DNA of 22,291 bases. Origin: Pseudomonadaceae bacterium UBA836 (GTDB lineage Bacteria > Pseudomonadota > Gammaproteobacteria > Pseudomonadales > Pseudomonadaceae). The stretch spans positions 1 through 22,291 of the forward strand of contig DBHE01000165.1 of assembly GCA_002296055.1 (NCBI GenBank). The letters are read 5' to 3'. Positions 16,004-22,291 of this stretch are shown piece by piece. Under the pieces are notes generated by a model. That model saw only the letters and a list, made by a program, of their open reading frames with translations, was not told the origin of the DNA and made no database searches. A program made the position numbers and the translations under genes. Every line of letters begins with the position of its first letter. Within the stretch, counting starts at the first letter, position 1.

Positions 16004-16470
16004 CCGGTTCACCGGCCGATCAGCCGGAGGCGGCGCAAGAAGCTGCCTCCGGTACAGAGCAGCCGGAGCAGGCCACGTCTAACGACGCTCTGGTGGAGCA
16101 AACCGCAGCTTGGCTTGGGCAGATTGCGTCGGCCAGCGGCGAGTTGGCGCGGCTGTTCCGCCTGGAGTGGCAACTCACGCTGGGCGATGCCAAGCGGGTA
16201 TTGCTGCTTGGCGTGCTGCTGGTGCCGCTGTTGCTGTTTGCTTGGCTGATGCTCAGCGCGCTGGTTGGCTGGGCGGTCTGGCACGCTGCAGGGTCGGTAG
16301 GCCTGGCCCTGGCGGCGATGTTGGTGCTGCAGCTGGTCTGCATAGCCGGGCTGGTGCGGCAGATAGGTATTTATCAGCGGTCTCAGGGGTTCCGGCGCAC
16401 CCGCGCCCACCTGAAGCGACTTTTGCAGGGAGCAGGTGATGAAAAGGCAGCAACTGATAGCGGAGATTGA
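16000..16470 (+). CDS. Phage-holin-superfamily / YqjE-like membrane protein
   Basis: A 156-aa protein: a low-complexity Ala/Glu/Gln-rich N-terminus (1-30), an amphipathic helix (LGQIASASGELARLFRLEWQ), and two hydrophobic segments (about 67-90 and 100-119), followed by a basic C-terminal tail. This is the layout of the YqjE family, often labelled phage holin family. The label does not mean prophage: the gene partners a YqjD-like gene here exactly as in enterobacteria. Start overlaps the upstream stop by 4 nt. Function unknown; probably envelope stress related. Confidence 0.8.
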   Translation: MTGSPADQPEAAQEAASGTEQPEQATSNDALVEQTAAWLGQIASASGELARLFRLEWQLTLGDAKRVLLLGVLLVPLLLFAWLMLSALVGWAVWHAAGSVGLALAAMLVLQLVCIAGLVRQIGIYQRSQGFRRTRAHLKRLLQGAGDEKAATDSGD

Positions 16471-16711
16471 GCAGCTGGATCGCCAGCTGGCTGTACGCCT
16501 TGATATTGTCGAATTGAGTGGTGCGCTGGTACGTCATCAGCTCCGTCAGGTTCACCCCGCGTTGCTGGTCGGTGGCAGCACCTTGGCTGGCGCGGCAACG
16601 CAGCGCTTAGGAGTAGCGCGCAGCTGGAGCGTCGGGCTGACAGGTTTGCGCTTGCTGCCAATGGCCCAGAGCCTGTTACCACTGCTGCGCAATCTGGGGG
16701 TTGCGCTGTGA
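16439..16711 (+). CDS. Small YqjK-positioned protein of unknown function
   Basis: A 90-aa protein with a charged helical start (MKRQQLIAEIEQLDRQLAVR) and a moderately hydrophobic Gly/Ala/Leu-rich second half (about 42-90) that might associate with the membrane. The ATG at 16439 is favoured over a GTG just before it because GGAG lies 6 nt upstream. It overlaps the YqjE-like gene by 32 nt and the next gene by 4 nt. By position it corresponds to yqjK after yqjD-yqjE in E. coli, but I see only general resemblance, so the homology is uncertain. Confidence 0.65.
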   Translation: MKRQQLIAEIEQLDRQLAVRLDIVELSGALVRHQLRQVHPALLVGGSTLAGAATQRLGVARSWSVGLTGLRLLPMAQSLLPLLRNLGVAL

Positions 16712-17880
16712 GCCAGGCCGAGCAGCCCAACGAAATCGAAGAAATTACCGGGCCCAGGCAGAAAATGCCGCCGGTGCAGATGGCGCTTTACTGGCTGCTG
16801 GCGCTGGCTTGCCTGTACACCCTGTATCTGGCTAAAACTCTCCTGCTGCCGGTGGTTGTGGCGGCGCTGTTTGCCTTGCTGCTAAGCCCTCTGGTCGGGC
16901 TGCTGAAGCGCTTTCATATTCCACGCACCTTATCGGCACTGTTGTTATTGGCGGCGATCGGCGTGCCCTTTACCCTGCTGGGCATGCAGCTGGCGGAGCC
17001 GGCTGAAAAATGGGTCAAACGCATTCCCGAATTGTCTGCGCAACTGACCGAAGAGCTCGACGAGTTCAGTCGCAAGTTGTCACCCAGCGAAGCGCCGCTG
17101 GTGCAACCACAGGTCAAACGTGACGAGGGCATGCGTCTGTTTGGCTGGTTTCGTGATGATGAACCTGAGCCCACTCCCAGCCCGGCGCCGGTCTCCAGTA
17201 AGGACAGCGCCGTATCTGACCGGGTGATGCAGGGCGGTGTCGAGTTGATGGTGAAGGTGCTGGGGGCCACGCCGGCGGTGTTGGCGCAGTTCTTCACGTT
17301 CCTGGTGCTGGTGTTGTTTATGCTGATCTTCGGGCCGACCCTGTACGGCACCTTTATTCGGGTATTTCCGCAGATTCGCGACAAGCAGGCGGCGACCGAC
17401 TTGCTCGAGCAGGTTCAGCATGAACTGTCTCGCTACATCTTGACTGTTAGTGCCATTAACACATTGCTGGGCGCGATCACCGGCCTGACGCTCTACCTGA
17501 TGGGGGTGGAGGACGCGCTGCTGTGGGGCGTGATGGTGGCACTGCTGAATTTTGCCCCCTACGTCGGGCCCGTTATCGGCATGGCGGTACTGTGCCTGGC
17601 CGGGGTTGTGCAATACGGCCCCCTGCTGGCGGCATTGCTGCCGGCTTTGGTGTACTTCGGTATCAACCTGGTCGAAGCGCAGTTTGTTACGCCAACGGTA
17701 CTCGGCCACAACATGCGCCTGCACCCCTTGGTGTTGATGCTTTGGCTGATCCTCTGGGGCTGGATGTGGGGCGTGGTGGGTGTGCTGATCGCGGTTCCGC
17801 TGCTGGTTTGCCTCAAATTGGCGGCCGCACGACTGCGGGTGTTGCCGCATTGGGTCAAGCTGATCGAAAGCCCAATCTGA
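16708..17880 (+). CDS. AI-2E family (UPF0118/PerM-like) membrane permease
   Basis: A 390-aa membrane protein of the AI-2E transporter family. It has a hydrophobic N-terminal block (about 25-100), a long non-membrane segment (about 100-185), and a C-terminal block of helices carrying the family region VEAQFVTPTVLGHNMRLHPL. The GTG start at 16708 overlaps the previous stop (GTGA), with GGGGG 7 nt upstream. Members variously export AI-2 or act in Na+/H+ exchange or stress; the name does not prove quorum-sensing function. Odd feature: a proline/acid-rich linker (DDEPEPTPSPAPVSS, near residue 152-166) inside the soluble loop. Its stop codon directly abuts that of the convergent eamA-type gene. Confidence 0.87.
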   Translation: MSQAEQPNEIEEITGPRQKMPPVQMALYWLLALACLYTLYLAKTLLLPVVVAALFALLLSPLVGLLKRFHIPRTLSALLLLAAIGVPFTLLGMQLAEPAEKWVKRIPELSAQLTEELDEFSRKLSPSEAPLVQPQVKRDEGMRLFGWFRDDEPEPTPSPAPVSSKDSAVSDRVMQGGVELMVKVLGATPAVLAQFFTFLVLVLFMLIFGPTLYGTFIRVFPQIRDKQAATDLLEQVQHELSRYILTVSAINTLLGAITGLTLYLMGVEDALLWGVMVALLNFAPYVGPVIGMAVLCLAGVVQYGPLLAALLPALVYFGINLVEAQFVTPTVLGHNMRLHPLVLMLWLILWGWMWGVVGVLIAVPLLVCLKLAAARLRVLPHWVKLIESPI

Positions 17881-18747
17881 TCAGGCGGGCTTGGGAGCCC
17901 GCCGCACCATCAACACCGCACTGATGATCAGCGCGCCGCCCAGCAGCATGCGCAGCGTTGGCTGCTCGGCAAACAGCCACCAGGCGATAAGAATGCCGTA
18001 GACCGGCTCCAGTGCGAAGAACAGCGATGCCACTCGCGCTTTCAGCACGCTCAGGCTGGACACAAAGAGTACGTGGGCCAGGCCGGTGCACAGCACGCCC
18101 AGCAGGCCAATCCATAGCCAGTCCAGCGCAGGCATCTGCAGCATGGGTGCCACACCAAAGGGCAGCATGCATGCCATCACCACCAGGTTTTGCCAGCAGG
18201 CAATCTGTACCGGGTGCAGGTGGCCGCTGGTCAGGCGGTTGCCAACCGAGACAGCGGCGAAGCAAAAGCCTGACAGGATTGCCCATAGCAGGCCAGTGGT
18301 GTTGCTGGCTGCCAAGTCAAATTGCGGTGGAATCAGCAGCAGGCCGCCGCACACCAGCGCTACTTTCAGCAGATCCGAGGCGCTAGGCTTTTCACGCCAG
18401 AACACCGCTTCCAGCACCACCACAAAGGCCGGGAAGCTGGCAAAACCAAGGGTGGCGATGCCGACACCCGACAGCTTGATGGCGTGGAAAAACGTTAGCC
18501 AGTGAATCGCCAGAAACACCCCGCACAGGATCAGGCTGCCCAGTCGTTTGCCGGTCAATCCGGCCGCCAGCGGGTTGCGCGCCCACAGCGCGAAAATCAC
18601 CAGCGCGGCTACCGCGAACACGGCGCGCCCCAAGACAATGGCGTCGGGTGATGTGCTGGCCAGTTTGCCGAAGATGCCAGTCAGGCCGAACAGCAGGGCG
18701 GCGACGTGCATAAAGGCAAGGGCGCGGTTGTGGGTCAGGTCGGTCAT
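17881..18747 (-). CDS. EamA-family (DMT superfamily) exporter
   Basis: A 288-aa inner-membrane protein with about ten hydrophobic helices in two repeated EamA domains (about 10-140 and 150-285), as in RhaT/YdcZ-type metabolite exporters. The second domain contains the usual ending of the family, LEPVYGILIAWWLFAEQPTLRMLLGGALII. GAGG lies 5 nt before the ATG at 18747. It follows the araC-type gene by 82 nt on the same strand and may be its target. The substrate (amino acid, purine or other metabolite) cannot be told. Its final TGA abuts the AI-2E gene's TGA with no gap, giving TGATCA. Confidence 0.88.
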   Translation of the reverse strand: MTDLTHNRALAFMHVAALLFGLTGIFGKLASTSPDAIVLGRAVFAVAALVIFALWARNPLAAGLTGKRLGSLILCGVFLAIHWLTFFHAIKLSGVGIATLGFASFPAFVVVLEAVFWREKPSASDLLKVALVCGGLLLIPPQFDLAASNTTGLLWAILSGFCFAAVSVGNRLTSGHLHPVQIACWQNLVVMACMLPFGVAPMLQMPALDWLWIGLLGVLCTGLAHVLFVSSLSVLKARVASLFFALEPVYGILIAWWLFAEQPTLRMLLGGALIISAVLMVRRAPKPA

Positions 18748-18829
18748 GGCGGCCTCGGAACAGAGTGAGGCGCCATGTTAGCGCTGTCTTCGTGCGGCTA
18801 CTGTTGCGTGCCTGCTGAATGTTGTCGCG

Positions 18830-19573
18830 TTATTGCTGCTGGCGCAGTTGGCTGGGCGTGGCCTGCCAGTACCGACGAAAGGCTTGGGTGAAGGCGCTTT
18901 GGCTGCTGTAGCCGCACTCGGCGGCAATCTCTGTCAGCGCTCGTTCGGTATGCATAACCAGTTGCTGCGCTCGTTGCAGACGACGCTGACGCACATACTC
19001 AAGCGGTGTGCACCCCAGCTCACGCAGACACCAGTGGTTCAGGCGCGAGGCGGATAGCCCACTGACGGTAGCCAGATCGGCGACACCCAACGGATGGGCC
19101 AGATGTCCGTCTATGTAGTGATTCAGGCGCGTCAGCGGCAGGCGTGCCGGGGCTGGTGGTTCGCCCAGTAACGCGCCAATCAGCAATGCGGCGCTGGCGT
19201 CCGCCAGATGGGGTTGCGCTACGATGAGAGGTGCCAGGCTGCGTACCAGCCCGCTTTGCTCGCCGCTGAGCGGGAGTAGCCGGGTCTGCTCAAGCAGGCG
19301 CCGCTGTCGGCTGCGCTCCTGCGTCAGGCCGCTTAAGGTCAAATCACTGTCGATATCCAGTACCAGACAGTTGCCCTGGTCAGGGCTGAAGAAGGCGTGG
19401 CGCTCGCCCGGTGCAATGATCGCCACGTTGCCGTGCTGTACTCGTCCGCCACCTTGCCCGAATTCCAGCTCCAGGCTGCCGTTCAGGCCAAACACCAGTT
19501 GCGCCTGCTGATCGTGGCTGTGCGCGTTGCTGGCGTCGGCGTAGTGGTGGATGTCGAGCTTGGTCTCTGGCAT
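18830..19573 (-). CDS. AraC-family transcriptional regulator with cupin sensor domain
   Basis: A 247-aa regulator. The N-terminal part is a cupin-type sensor (HHYADASNAHSHDQQAQLVF, then GNVAIIAPGERHAFF, residues 1-75); the C-terminal part holds the two AraC helix-turn-helix units (about 163-184, LGVADLATVSGLSASRLNHW; and 212-235, ALTEIAAECGYSSQSAFTQA) with the usual ending FRRYWQATPSQLR. The ATG at 19573 is chosen because TGAGG, which includes the msrA stop codon, lies 5 nt upstream; the gap to msrA is only 7 nt, so the two are co-translated. The effector is unknown. The EamA exporter gene downstream is the most likely target, by position only. Confidence 0.88.
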   Translation of the reverse strand: MPETKLDIHHYADASNAHSHDQQAQLVFGLNGSLELEFGQGGGRVQHGNVAIIAPGERHAFFSPDQGNCLVLDIDSDLTLSGLTQERSRQRRLLEQTRLLPLSGEQSGLVRSLAPLIVAQPHLADASAALLIGALLGEPPAPARLPLTRLNHYIDGHLAHPLGVADLATVSGLSASRLNHWCLRELGCTPLEYVRQRRLQRAQQLVMHTERALTEIAAECGYSSQSAFTQAFRRYWQATPSQLRQQQ

Positions 19574-19580
19574 GTCGGCC

Positions 19581-20228
19581 TCAGCCTGGCAGGCACACGC
19601 CGGTGCCGCCCAGCCCGCAGTAGCCATTGGGGTTTTTGGTCAGGTACTGCTGGTGGTAGTCCTCGGCGTAGTAAAAGGTCGGTGCCGGCAGAATCTCGGT
19701 AGTGATGTCGCCCTTGCCTGCCTGCTCCAGGGCGTTGGCAAAGTTGGCTCGACTGGCTTCGGCAAAGGCGCGCTGTGACAGGTCGCTGACGTAAATGCCG
19801 GAGCGGTACTGGGTGCCCTGATCGTTGCCCTGACGCATGCCCTGAGTCGGGTCGTGGGACTCCCAGAACACCTTGAGCAACTGCTGCAGGGCAACTTCCT
19901 GCGGGTCGAACACTACCAGCACCACCTCGTTGTGCCCGGTCATGCCGGTGCACACTTCCTCGTAGGTCGGGTTGGGCGTTGTGCCGGCGCAGTAGCCGAC
20001 GGCGGTGGTGTAGACGCCGGGTGCTTGCCAGAAGCGCCGCTCGGCGCCCCAGAAACAGCCCATGCCAAAGATGACCTGCTGCATGCCTTCGGGAAAGGGG
20101 CCGTGCAGCGGGGTTTTCAGTACGCTGTGGTGGGTTTGACTGGTGGCCAGCGGCGTGTCGCGGCCGGGCAGGGCTTCTTCTGCCGTGGGCAGACGCAGCT
20201 TATGTTCGGGGATACGTTGGAAAAACAT
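19581..20228 (-). CDS. msrA: Peptide-methionine (S)-S-oxide reductase
   Basis: MsrA reduces methionine-S-sulfoxide in proteins, repairing oxidative damage. The 215-aa product is of the long MsrA type. The catalytic Cys58 is in GCFWG, and C204 and C212 in [11 protein letters not shown] are the thioredoxin-linked recycling cysteines. Family segments [40 protein letters not shown] and [11 protein letters not shown] are complete. The ATG at 20228 has GGAGG at 5 nt, better than the upstream frame extension. It lies 16 nt after nudE and 7 nt before the araC-type gene, so it is the middle gene of an operon. Cytoplasmic, as no signal peptide is seen. Confidence 0.96.
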   Translation of the reverse strand: MFFQRIPEHKLRLPTAEEALPGRDTPLATSQTHHSVLKTPLHGPFPEGMQQVIFGMGCFWGAERRFWQAPGVYTTAVGYCAGTTPNPTYEEVCTGMTGHNEVVLVVFDPQEVALQQLLKVFWESHDPTQGMRQGNDQGTQYRSGIYVSDLSQRAFAEASRANFANALEQAGKGDITTEILPAPTFYYAEDYHQQYLTKNPNGYCGLGGTGVCLPG

Positions 20229-20244
20229 CAGAACCTCCAGTGGC

Positions 20245-20811
20245 TCAGCGTTGCAGCTCGCCGCGTTGTTCCAGCAGGTCACGTACCAGATAGAGCGCTG
20301 CCAGCGCCCGGCCCTCGGTGAAGTTGGCGCGGGCGGTCAGCTCGCTGAGCTGATACAGGTCAACCTGATCGACGCGGATGGGCTCGGGCTCATCACCTGG
20401 CAGCCGCTTTTCATACAGGTCGCGGGCCAGTACCACGGCGATCTTCTGGCTCATGTAGCCGGGTGACAGCGACAGGTGGGTCAGAAACTCCAGCTGCTGC
20501 GCGCCAAAGCCGGCCTCTTCCATCAGCTCGCGGTTGGCTGCATCGAGCACATCCTCGCCGGGCTCGACCAGCCCCTTGGGCAGCGACAGCTGATAGTCGT
20601 CGGTGCCACCGCAATATTCCTCGATCAGCAGGGCAGTGCGCTCGTCCTGCATGGCTACCACCATCACGGCGCCGTAGCCCTGCCCTTTGTTGACCAGGCG
20701 CTCGTAGGTGCGTTCAACGCCGTTGCTGAAGCGCAGCTGCACCTGCTCGACAGTGAACAGACGGCTTTTGGCAACAATTTTGGCTTCCAGCGTTTGCGGC
20801 TTTTGCGGCAT
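20245..20811 (-). CDS. nudE: ADP-compounds hydrolase NudE
   Basis: A 188-aa Nudix hydrolase that cleaves ADP-ribose, Ap3A and NADH-type compounds. The Nudix box GX5EX7REUXEEXGU is perfect at residues 80-102 ([20 protein letters not shown] plus AGF). The N-terminus [20 protein letters not shown] and the segment [20 protein letters not shown] fit the NudE branch. The ATG at 20811 follows GGAG by 5 nt; a longer in-frame reading to 20976 would run into the divergent yrfG gene and is rejected. First gene of the nudE-msrA-araC operon. Confidence 0.92.
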   Translation of the reverse strand: MPQKPQTLEAKIVAKSRLFTVEQVQLRFSNGVERTYERLVNKGQGYGAVMVVAMQDERTALLIEEYCGGTDDYQLSLPKGLVEPGEDVLDAANRELMEEAGFGAQQLEFLTHLSLSPGYMSQKIAVVLARDLYEKRLPGDEPEPIRVDQVDLYQLSELTARANFTEGRALAALYLVRDLLEQRGELQR

Positions 20812-20845
20812 GGAGACTCCGTGGTGATCGTTCGAGTGCTTGGGT

Positions 20846-20875
20846 ATCATAGCCGCACCTCTAGCCCAAGCCCAA
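20846..20875 (-). promoter_or_regulatory. Possible promoter of the nudE-msrA operon
   Basis: On the minus strand TTGGGC (20870-20875) and TATGAT (20846-20851) are 18 nt apart. TTGGGC is repeated directly next to it (20864-20869). The region is only 70 nt long and also has to serve the divergent yrfG gene. Confidence 0.45.
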
Positions 20876-20881
20876 CCGCCG

Positions 20882-21556
20882 ATGCTTAACTGGAAATCAA
20901 TTGATACCGTCCTGCTTGATATGGATGGCACCCTGCTGGATCTGCACTTCGACAACCACTTCTGGCTGGAGCACATGCCCGCCTGCTACGCCCGGCATCA
21001 CGGCCAGTCAATCGACTGGGCCAAGTCCGAGCTGTATCCGATGATGCAGGCCATTCAGGGGCAGCTGGAGTGGTACTGCCTGGATTACTGGACCCGTGAG
21101 CTGGGGCTGCCGATTGTTGAGCTCAAGCGGGAGATCGCACACCTGATCAGCCTGCGACCGGACGCTGATCTGTTTTTGCAGACATTGCAGCAGACCGGGC
21201 GCGAGGTGGTGCTGATTACCAACGCCCACCGTGACTCGCTGTCACTCAAGCTGGAGCGGGTTGAACTGCGCACCTGGATTCAGCGGCTGATCAGCTCACA
21301 CGATTACGGCTATCCCAAGGAAACCCAGGCGTTCTGGCATGCCCTGCAGGCGGATATGCCCTTTGACCCGGAGCGTACGCTGTTTATCGACGACAGCCTG
21401 AGCGTGCTGCGCTCAGCCCGCGACTACGGCATCGCCCATCTGCTCGCCGTACGCGAACCCGACAGTCGCGGCGCACGCCGGGACACGGAGGAGTTTGAGG
21501 CGGTGGAGGATTACGCGGCGCTGGCCGCAGGGGTCATCCGCGCGAGCGCGGATTGA
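20882..21556 (+). CDS. yrfG: HAD-family GMP/IMP nucleotidase YrfG
   Basis: A 224-aa haloacid-dehalogenase-type phosphatase. Motif I is LLDMDGT (nucleophile D13, D15), motif II the threonine in VLITNAH, motif III the lysine in YGYPKETQAFW, and motif IV the FIDDS acid pair. Length and the pattern HFDNHFWLEHMP match YrfG, which removes phosphate from purine mononucleotides such as GMP and IMP. The ATG at 20882 has no clear Shine-Dalgarno site; an in-frame TTG at 20840 would add 14 residues outside the family norm. It is divergent from nudE, as yrfG and nudE (yrfE) are close in other gammaproteobacteria, and ends before a terminator and heptad repeats. Confidence 0.9.
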   Translation: MLNWKSIDTVLLDMDGTLLDLHFDNHFWLEHMPACYARHHGQSIDWAKSELYPMMQAIQGQLEWYCLDYWTRELGLPIVELKREIAHLISLRPDADLFLQTLQQTGREVVLITNAHRDSLSLKLERVELRTWIQRLISSHDYGYPKETQAFWHALQADMPFDPERTLFIDDSLSVLRSARDYGIAHLLAVREPDSRGARRDTEEFEAVEDYAALAAGVIRASAD

Positions 21557-21559
21557 GAG

Positions 21560-21585
21560 GCAAGCCGCAAGCCGCAAGCCGCAAG
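21560..21585 (+). repeat. Heptad tandem repeat GCAAGCC, 3.7 copies
   Basis: Three full GCAAGCC units and a partial fourth follow the yrfG stop by 4 nt. A related array, GCTTGCA, lies in the opposite orientation at 21692-21708. Together they bracket the yrfG-rimK intergenic space. Confidence 0.85.
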
Positions 21586-21586
21586 C

Positions 21587-21618
21587 AAACCCGAGCGGTT
21601 GCGAAGCGCGGGGTTTTT
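21587..21618 (+). terminator. Rho-independent terminator of yrfG
   Basis: AAACCCG and CGGGGTTT form the base of an imperfect GC-rich stem around a loop with GCGGTTGCGAAGCG, ending in TTTTT (21614-21618). It directly follows the heptad array. Confidence 0.65.
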
Positions 21619-21691
21619 CTTGGGGCGGCGAATGACCGAAGAGCTTGTAGAAAAAACCTGACGGCGCCACCGCTGAACTCATCCTGAGTAA

Positions 21692-21708
21692 GCTTGCAGC
21701 TTGCAGCT
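21692..21708 (-). repeat. Inverted heptad repeat GCTTGCA, 2.4 copies
   Basis: Two GCTTGCA units plus GCT, next to the rimK stop. Read on the minus strand it gives TGCAAGC units, related to the array at 21560-21585. The 106 bases between the two arrays contain the yrfG terminator and, on the minus strand, a T6 run without a convincing stem. Confidence 0.75.
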
Positions 21709-21712
21709 GCCG

Positions 21713-22291
21713 CTAGCCCTTCCCCCTCGTCCGCGTCTGATTGGGCCGTGCGGTCTTCTCGATATAGTCGATAATCAGGCCGGCGACATCCTTGCCGGTG
21801 GTGGCTTCGATGCCTTCGAGGCCGGGGGATGAGTTGACCTCCATCACCACCGGGCCGTGATTGGAGCGCAGGATGTCGACGCCGGCAACATTCAGTCCCA
21901 TGACCTTGGCGGCGCGGACAGCGGTCATGCGCTCCTCGGGGGTGATCTTGATCAGACTCGCGCTGCCGCCGCGGTGCAGGTTGGAGCGAAACTCGCCGGG
22001 CTTGGCCTGGCGCTTCATGGCAGCAATCACCTTGTCGCCCACCACCAGGCAGCGGATGTCGGCGCCACCGGCTTCGCGGATGTATTCCTGCACCATGATG
22101 TTGGCCTTCAGCCCCATAAAGGCTTCCAGTACCGACTCGGCTGCTTTCTCGGTCTCGCACAGCACCACGCCGATGCCCTGGGTGCCTTCGAGCAGTTTGA
22201 TCACCAACGGCGCGCCACCGACCATGCTGATCAGGTCGGGAATGTCATCGGGCGAGTGAGCAAAGCCGGTCACCGGCAGGCCAACGCCCTT
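21713..22291 (-). CDS. rimK: Ribosomal protein S6 glutamate ligase RimK (N-terminal part beyond window)
   Basis: RimK is an ATP-grasp ligase that adds glutamate residues to the C-terminus of ribosomal protein S6. The frame is open to the window edge (192 residues to the stop), beginning [20 protein letters not shown], so about a third of the usual 300-aa protein is missing at the N-terminus. Visible ATP-grasp features are the nucleotide-binding stretch [16 protein letters not shown], the lid region [17 protein letters not shown], and the metal-ligand motif [14 protein letters not shown]; the C-terminus is the usual basic tail (RTRGKG). An internal ATG at 22273 is not the start. It converges on yrfG. 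Confidence 0.95.
   Translation of the reverse strand, partial: KGVGLPVTGFAHSPDDIPDLISMVGGAPLVIKLLEGTQGIGVVLCETEKAAESVLEAFMGLKANIMVQEYIREAGGADIRCLVVGDKVIAAMKRQAKPGEFRSNLHRGGSASLIKITPEERMTAVRAAKVMGLNVAGVDILRSNHGPVVMEVNSSPGLEGIEATTGKDVAGLIIDYIEKTARPNQTRTRGKG

Noticed and set aside
16000..16470. Holin-like gene as a sign of a prophage
   Set aside because: No other phage genes are near; the context with a DUF883 gene matches the chromosomal yqjD-yqjE arrangement.
20812..20976. N-terminal extension of nudE overlapping yrfG
   Set aside because: The added 55 residues do not fit NudE, a good ribosome site precedes the ATG at 20811, and the extension would run through the start of yrfG.
21560..21585. 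Tandem repeats as a CRISPR-like array
   Set aside because: The unit is only 7 bp and has no spacers; no cas genes in the window.

Overview
The window looks like chromosomal DNA of a GC-rich gammaproteobacterium in the Pseudomonas/Halopseudomonas group. Grounds: the predicted proteins read as pseudomonad orthologues (OprD porin, ArgA, ArgE, PiuC-type dioxygenase, RimK), and the run argA - argE - Pit transporter - DUF47 - CYTH protein - GspE-like ATPase matches, from memory, the order around PA5204-PA5210 of P. aeruginosa PAO1. No rRNA, tRNA, CRISPR array, transposase or prophage was seen. Coding density is very high and no gene-free stretch exceeds about 270 bases.

Left part (1-6516, all on the minus strand): the start of a RBBP9-type serine hydrolase cut by the window edge, an OprD-family porin, N-acetylglutamate synthase (argA), acetylornithine deacetylase (argE), a Pit phosphate permease and its DUF47/PhoU-like partner. 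DUF47 and Pit share a clear promoter; argE and argA form a likely pair. The hydrolase and the porin carry the same 30-bp AT-rich element just upstream of their promoters (25/30 identical), the most interesting unexplained regulatory signal here.

Middle (6643-14201, plus strand): a CYTH triphosphatase-family protein followed by an orphan GspE/PilB-type ATPase; then an iron-uptake pair made of a Fiu/PiuA-type TonB-dependent receptor behind a Fur-box-like promoter and a PiuC-type Fe(II)/2-oxoglutarate dioxygenase; then the 23S rRNA methyltransferase rlmJ.

Right part: a minus-strand saccharopine-dehydrogenase-like (trans-acting enoyl reductase type) oxidoreductase; a tight plus-strand four-gene membrane operon (DUF883/YqjD-like, YqjE-like, a YqjK-positioned small protein, AI-2E-family permease) with overlapping start and stop codons; a minus-strand set nudE - msrA - araC-type regulator - EamA exporter; the plus-strand HAD nucleotidase yrfG; and the C-terminal two thirds of rimK on the minus strand, cut by the window edge. 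A pair of inverted heptad-repeat arrays sits between yrfG and rimK.

Most of the region is conserved housekeeping, transport and stress-response content. No clear new biological system was found. The best leads are regulatory (the shared hydrolase/porin element, the complex receptor leader) and contextual (orphan ATPase with CYTH protein, the nudE-msrA-araC-eamA grouping).
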